Assembly: GCA_021787395.1 (NCBI GenBank)
Contig: JAJYLZ010000002.1
Span: forward strand, 95,842-159,841
Length of the DNA: 64,000 nt
Reading direction: 5' to 3'
Source of the DNA: Chloroflexota bacterium
GTDB taxonomy: Bacteria > Chloroflexota > Limnocylindria > Limnocylindrales > CSP1-4
Shown here: positions 60,346-64,000 of the stretch, piece after piece
How positions within the stretch are numbered: position 1 is the stretch's first letter
Layout: every line of letters starts with the position of its first letter
Position numbers and translations under genes: made by a program
The notes under the pieces: generated by a model
Seen by the model: the letters and a program-made list of their open reading frames with translations, nothing else
Database searches by the model: none
Told to the model about the DNA's origin: nothing

Positions 60346-61593
60346 TCAGCGCCTGCCATCGGCTGAGCTGACCGCTCCCCTGCTTACACGCCCCGTAAGT
60401 TCTGTAAGTTCCGGGCGGCGGCGCAGGAAGTCGCCGAACAGCGGCAGCGCGAAGTCGTAGGCGCCCCGGCCCGTTCGATACACGAGGCCGCGCTCGACGA
60501 GGCGGCGCACGAGGAGGTCCAGGCCCGCCTGGCTGGGCAGCCGCCCGCGGAGGTCGGCGATGCGGACCTGGCCTCGGCCCCGGGCCATCGCCGCGAGGAC
60601 TCGGTGCTCGGTTGGGCTGGCGCCCTCGAAGCGGTCCTCGAAGAAGGCGAGGTCGAGCTCGTGGAGCAGCGCCGGCTCGAGGGCCCGGTAGTCGTCGGCC
60701 GTGACGTCCGGAGTCGACGCGCTGCGGCACAGGTAGGCGCCGAAGAACTGGAGGAAGTACGGGTAGCCGCCGGTCGCCTCGACGACGTCCGCGAGCACGG
60801 ACGGGCTGAACGCCCGGCCGGCCGCCGCGAGCGGCATGCCCAGCGCGTCCCGGGCGTCGCCTGGGTCGAGGTTGCCGACCACGACGTGGCGGAACATCCG
60901 CTCGGCGTACGTGCGGGCGCGCTTGAGGTTGAGGCTGAGGGTGGGCAGCCCGCACAGGACGAACCGGACCCGTGGGTCCGACCGCTGCACGTGGCCCACG
61001 GCGGCGAGCAGGCTCGAGAGCGGGAACCGCTCGCGTGCCGGGTCCTCGGCGAGCAGGTGCGCCTCGTCGAGGAGGAGCAGCGCGCCGGGGCGGCGCGAGT
61101 CTCGGAGGTCGGCGTCGAGCTCCGCGAGGCAGGTCCGCATCCGGTCCGCCGACTCCGCCGGGCCACGCTCGTAGGCCGGCTCGTACCCGAGCTCGCCGAT
61201 CGTGAGGCGTCGCGGTCGCAGCTGGCGGACGCCTTCCCCGACCGCCTGGCCGACCGCGGCCAGCGGCGAGAGCCGGCGGCGCAGCGCGTCTACGTCCTCC
61301 TCGATCGCGTCGGCGAGGCGGGCGTCGTCGCGGTGCCGCTCCCCCACCTCGCGCTGCAGGACGATCCAGCCGGCGCGCTCGGCCCGCGCCGCGAAGTCCG
61401 CGAGGAGCACGGTCTTGCCGGTTCCCCGGAGCCCGGTCAGCGTCCAGTTGGCGTGGAGCGGCCGCTCGCGCGTGAAGGCCTCGAACTCGGCGAGCAGCGC
61501 GTCTCGGCCGGCGAGGTATGGCGGCGGGACGCCGTTCCCGGGCCGGAACGGGTTCGGCAGCGGCTCGGCCCGGGGAGTCGTGGTCTCGGCCAT
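60346..61593 (-). CDS. AAA ATPase with winged-helix C-terminus
   Basis: 415 residues with GAGGAG upstream. Walker A GLRGTGKTVLL near 56, Walker B ALLLLDEAHLL near 170, sensor-like RFVLCGLPTLS, arginine-bearing helices, and a winged-helix region about 325-395 (TEHRVLAAMARGRG, LVRRLVERGLVYR). Organisation resembles AAA_16/Orc1-like ATPases. It follows the E1-JAB-E2-like genes after a hairpin; link with them is by strand and proximity only. Confidence 0.85.
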   Translation of the reverse strand: MAETTTPRAEPLPNPFRPGNGVPPPYLAGRDALLAEFEAFTRERPLHANWTLTGLRGTGKTVLLADFAARAERAGWIVLQREVGERHRDDARLADAIEEDVDALRRRLSPLAAVGQAVGEGVRQLRPRRLTIGELGYEPAYERGPAESADRMRTCLAELDADLRDSRRPGALLLLDEAHLLAEDPARERFPLSSLLAAVGHVQRSDPRVRFVLCGLPTLSLNLKRARTYAERMFRHVVVGNLDPGDARDALGMPLAAAGRAFSPSVLADVVEATGGYPYFLQFFGAYLCRSASTPDVTADDYRALEPALLHELDLAFFEDRFEGASPTEHRVLAAMARGRGQVRIADLRGRLPSQAGLDLLVRRLVERGLVYRTGRGAYDFALPLFGDFLRRRPELTELTGRVSRGAVSSADGRR

Positions 61594-61621
61594 CGCCGGC
61601 TCCTCGCTTCTTGATGTGGTT

Positions 61622-61655
61622 CGGCCGGGGAGCGCCGCTGGCGCCTCCCCGGCCG
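61622..61655 (-). terminator. Long GC hairpin between ThiF and ATPase genes
   Basis: CGGCCGGGGAGCGCC pairs with its partner apart from one bulge. It lies in the 95-bp gap and may reduce read-through from the ThiF gene into the ATPase gene. Confidence 0.55.
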
Positions 61656-61688
61656 GTTGGTGTGCACCCTAGGTGGACCACACTTGCT

Positions 61689-62390
61689 CTACTGCGCGCC
61701 CTCCGGGACGCGGAACCAGCGCCGACTTCGCATCGCGCACTGGGCCGTGTCGAGGAAGACCTCGCTGTAGGGGACGCTGCCGGTCTCGCTCAGCTGCCAG
61801 AGGCAGCTGAGCATCGCGCTCGCGACCATCAGGTTGGTGGCCAAGAGCTGGGGCCGCTCGTCCACATGGGCGAGGCAGCCGTCGGCTCCCGGCACCGGGT
61901 CGCCGTCGGCCTCGCCGATCTCCGGGTGGATCTCGGTGAGGTGGCCGTCGACAGACCAGCCGTCGCGGCGGCGGACGAGCTGGACGTTGCCGTCCGTCTC
62001 GTCGTTCCCGCCGCTGATGAGCGTCGCGTCCCGGAGGGTCGCGACGTGCCGGTCGATGAGCGCCCGCGCCGGGTGGTTGTCGACCGCGAGCAGGACCAGG
62101 TCCCCCTCGCGGACGACGTGCCCGACGTTGGCGCCGCTCACGTACTCCGGCACCACCTGGACGGCGAGGCCGACCGATCGGGCGACCCGGGCCAAGGCCT
62201 CGGCCTTGTTCGTGCCCAGGTCGCCGACCGCGCAGGCCTGGCGTCCGAGGTTCCCCGCCTCGAAGGCGTCGCCGTCGACGAGGACGAGGAGCGGGCTGGG
62301 CTCGGGCCGGCCCGCGAGGTACCGCGCGAGCGGCCCCGCGAGCTGGCTGCCGATGCCGCCGCAGCCGATGAGGACGACCCTGCTAGGCAT
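61689..62390 (-). CDS. ThiF/E1-like adenylyltransferase (PRTRC ThiF type)
   Basis: 233 residues. Rossmann ATP site VVLIGCGGIGSQL at the N-terminus, DGDAFEAGNLGRQ (Asp and Arg of the E1 adenylation site), LGTNKAEAL and VDNHPARALI. DGCLAHVDERPQLLATNLM near 175 holds a Cys in the catalytic region. Short, with only the adenylation domain, like PRTRC-system ThiF proteins. It would activate a ubiquitin-like C-terminus. Overlaps the JAB gene by 8 nt. Confidence 0.88.
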   Translation of the reverse strand: MPSRVVLIGCGGIGSQLAGPLARYLAGRPEPSPLLVLVDGDAFEAGNLGRQACAVGDLGTNKAEALARVARSVGLAVQVVPEYVSGANVGHVVREGDLVLLAVDNHPARALIDRHVATLRDATLISGGNDETDGNVQLVRRRDGWSVDGHLTEIHPEIGEADGDPVPGADGCLAHVDERPQLLATNLMVASAMLSCLWQLSETGSVPYSEVFLDTAQCAMRSRRWFRVPEGAQ

Positions 62391-63216
62391 GGAGGCCCTC
62401 CTCCGGCACGGCCGGCGCTGTCGCCGGGGCGAGCCGGGTCTCGAGGTTGTAGCCGAGAAAGGAGGCGAGCCTCCCCGCCCGCTCGAGCGCCTGCTCGAGG
62501 TCTCGGCGGGTCGGCTTGACCACGTCGTCCGGCGGCCGGAAGGCGCGCCGGGTCCAGTCGGCCATCGACGGCCGCTTGGCCGGCCGCGTGGGCGCCGGCG
62601 CGATCTTCACCCTCGCGAGCCAGTCCGCGGGCGGCTCGGCGAAGCGCCGGGGCCGCTCGAGGAGCCGGCCGATCGGGAGGCGGAACCGCACCCCGTCGAC
62701 GACGACCGCGGCCGCGTAGCCGGTGGTGCGCCGGTCGAGGTCGCCCACGACGACGTGGAGCCCGTCGAGCCCCGCGTCGTCGTCCTCGTCGGTCGAGCTC
62801 GCGTAGGCGCCGAAGCCCCCGTGCGAGTGGATCGTCCCGACGAGCCGCGAACCGGCCGGCAGGTCGCCGTCCGAGATCGCGAACTTGACGGTGACCGGGC
62901 TCACCCGCTGCCCCGGCACGGCGAGGTCGAACGCCCCGTCGCGCCAGAGCAGCAGGGCCGCGGCCTCCGTCCGGTGGAGCCGGTACACGGCGCGGAAGAG
63001 CCCGACGGCGCGCGCCATGACGTCCGTCGGGACGGGAGGCAGCGCGTAGTCGAGCGTCTCCCGCTCCTCCGGCAGGTGGGCGATCCTCCCGGCCCGCGTC
63101 TGGCTCGTGCCGAGGAGCGTCCGCTTGCGCAGGTACACCCCGTCGCGCGCCACGACGAAGGCCGGGAGGGCCGTCGCGGGGGCCGGGTCCCCGGCGGCGA
63201 GGATGGGGAACATCAC
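62383..63216 (-). CDS. JAB/MPN isopeptidase-like protein (PRTRC protein A type)
   Basis: 277 residues from GTG 63216 (ATG 63213 is next). JAMM motif is intact: Glu in RTEAAALLLW near 85 and HSHGGFGAYASSTDEDD near 130 with the two His and the Asp. The domain continues to about 180 (GLHVVVGDLD, YAAAVVVDGVRFRLP); the C-terminal 90 residues are basic and helical. JAMM proteases remove ubiquitin-like proteins from targets. The neighbour genes E1 and E2-like support this role. Probably active. Confidence 0.85.
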   Translation of the reverse strand: MMFPILAAGDPAPATALPAFVVARDGVYLRKRTLLGTSQTRAGRIAHLPEERETLDYALPPVPTDVMARAVGLFRAVYRLHRTEAAALLLWRDGAFDLAVPGQRVSPVTVKFAISDGDLPAGSRLVGTIHSHGGFGAYASSTDEDDDAGLDGLHVVVGDLDRRTTGYAAAVVVDGVRFRLPIGRLLERPRRFAEPPADWLARVKIAPAPTRPAKRPSMADWTRRAFRPPDDVVKPTRRDLEQALERAGRLASFLGYNLETRLAPATAPAVPEEGLHA

Positions 63217-63470
63217 GGCTCCCCCCTCCGCCGCTCGGGCGCCCGGTACACGAAGTTGACGAGGCGCTCGAAGCCCGCCCGCTCGCCGACCAGCTGCTCG
63301 CGCAGCGGGCCGGCCTGCAGGTAGACCGACGCGAGGACCGTGAGCGCCGCCTCCTCGACGTAGCGGGGCGGGTACGTCCCGACCCGGCCGAGGTAGGGGG
63401 CCATGCTGGCGGCGACCGACCGGGCCCTCGCGGGCTCGAGCCGGCGGACCGCCTCAGGCAGCGACGTCAT
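63213..63470 (-). CDS. 85-aa helical protein in E1/E2/JAB operon
   Basis: 85 residues, predicted helical (PEAVRRLEPARARSVAASMAPY, VEEAALTVLASVYLQAGPLREQL). Overlaps the E2-like gene by 17 nt and the JAB gene by 3-4 nt. No ubiquitin fold and no terminal Gly-Gly is seen, so it is probably not the modifier. Possibly an adaptor; family not recognised. Confidence 0.7.
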   Translation of the reverse strand: MTSLPEAVRRLEPARARSVAASMAPYLGRVGTYPPRYVEEAALTVLASVYLQAGPLREQLVGERAGFERLVNFVYRAPERRRGEP

Positions 63471-64000
63471 CGTCCTCGCCTCCCTCGGACTCGGGGGGCT
63501 CGGGCGTCCAGACCTCGGTCTGGGCCTCCGCCTCTGGCGAGATGGGCGCGGCTGGGAGGTCCGTCGGCGCGATCCCGGCCATCTGCGCCACGACCTGGCG
63601 GAGGGTCCGCCAGTAGGGGTCGTACGCGAGGGTCAGGGCGGCCAGCGGGTCGTGCCGGCTGCGCGACGCCCAGGCGCGGAAGCCGCCGGTGAACGGCAGC
63701 GGGTGGCGCCGGATGTCGGAGTTGAAGCGGCTCGACCAGAACGCCGCGAGAAGCGCGTCGACCCGCTCGCCGACGCTCGCCCCGCTCACCCTCACCGACC
63801 CCAGGCAGACGTTCCCGTCGTCCGAGGTGTTGGGCAGGGTCGAGCAGAGAAGCGCCGCGTCGAGCGAGGCGATCGGCTCGGTGCGGAAGAACGTGGCGAG
63901 GCCCTCGATCTGCTCGCCGTGGGTCGAGACCACGAACACCACGTACGGCAGCGCGACCCGGTAGCTGACCGGCTCGGCGCCGACGCGCGTGCTGGCGTGG
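63454..64000 (-). CDS. E2-like protein, PRTRC protein B type (5' end outside window)
   Basis: The frame is open to the window edge, so the N-terminus is missing; 181 codons plus stop are visible. The visible part (RVALPYVVFVVSTHG, ALLCSTLPNTSDDGNVCLGSVRV, FWSSRFNSDIRRHPL) follows the pattern of prokaryotic E2-like type D proteins, with Cys of NVCLG as the candidate active-site residue. The C-terminus is acidic and Pro/Glu-rich. First visible gene of E2-like, 85-aa, JAB, E1. The modifier itself may lie beyond the window. Confidence 0.75.
   Translation of the reverse strand, partial: HASTRVGAEPVSYRVALPYVVFVVSTHGEQIEGLATFFRTEPIASLDAALLCSTLPNTSDDGNVCLGSVRVSGASVGERVDALLAAFWSSRFNSDIRRHPLPFTGGFRAWASRSRHDPLAALTLAYDPYWRTLRQVVAQMAGIAPTDLPAAPISPEAEAQTEVWTPEPPESEGGEDDDVAA

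Noticed and set aside
60059-61681. Minus 540-codon frame overlapping the AAA ATPase
   Set aside because: Arg/Pro-rich out-of-frame shadow; the ATPase frame at 60346-61593 carries both Walker motifs.

Overview
The window is dense, very GC-rich bacterial DNA with mostly G/C third codon positions, many GTG starts and many 1-8 nt gene overlaps. System I cytochrome c maturation genes, a PspA-PspAA-PspAB-HtpX operon, leaderless-looking promoters and the gene styles together suggest a high-GC Gram-positive-like or Chloroflexota lineage (Limnocylindria/Ellin6529 type is my best guess). The lineage is an inference; no rRNA or other marker gene is present.

Layout. 1-5968 (minus): a partial KimA-like APC permease, an EamA exporter, and the envelope-stress operon htpX-pspAB-pspA-pspAA-membrane protein. 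6264-12249: a tiny metal-type membrane protein, a diheme cytochrome b with an Ig-like anchored protein, an ICMT-like methyltransferase, OsmC, and a two-domain multicopper oxidase. 12348-18500 (minus): a complete ccmABCDEF-ccmG-ccmH(I) operon, divergent from a BlaI/M56 regulator pair (18622-19772). 19937-28598: a YHS protein followed by nuoA, a cysteine-poor NuoB-NuoD-like fusion, and nuoH,J,K,L,M,N. This is a complex I-like membrane arm without NADH or Fe-S input modules. 28824-33699: a DoxX-like protein, a two-component system (TCS-1), HMA and YHS metal proteins and an Lgt-like protein. 33721-41471: zinc ribbon, DUF1461, an Ig-like protein, a dead M50-like/CBS protein, a CsoR-like protein, cupredoxin plus CcdA, a PaaK-like ligase, CopD and LysM-M23. 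41719-44509 and 47013-52480: copper-type cassettes (SHOCT, cupredoxin, CcdA, HMA, Lgt; HMA-DsbD-cupredoxin fusion, CopA, cupredoxin lipoprotein, YHS), with NiCoT and Fur-family genes between them. 52507-58628 (minus): methyltransferases, a cysteine synthase with a candidate Cys-rich leader peptide, a second two-component system (TCS-2), cupredoxin and SHOCT. 59093-59854: DoxX. 60346-64000 (minus): AAA ATPase, ThiF/E1, JAB protease, a small protein and a partial E2-like protein.

The main signal between the genes is two families of 11-bp-periodic direct repeats, the usual layout for OmpR-family response regulators. Family A (CTCA-N7, usually three copies) sits before at least 13 transcription units between 6.0 and 41.6 kb, including TCS-1 itself. 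Family B (TTGAC-N6, two to four copies) sits before the copper cassettes, before the TCS-2 operon and before the cysteine synthase operon. I infer two regulons. TCS-1 would control envelope, electron-transfer and metal-handling genes, and TCS-2 (whose kinase has a Met/Gly-rich sensor loop) would control copper homeostasis.
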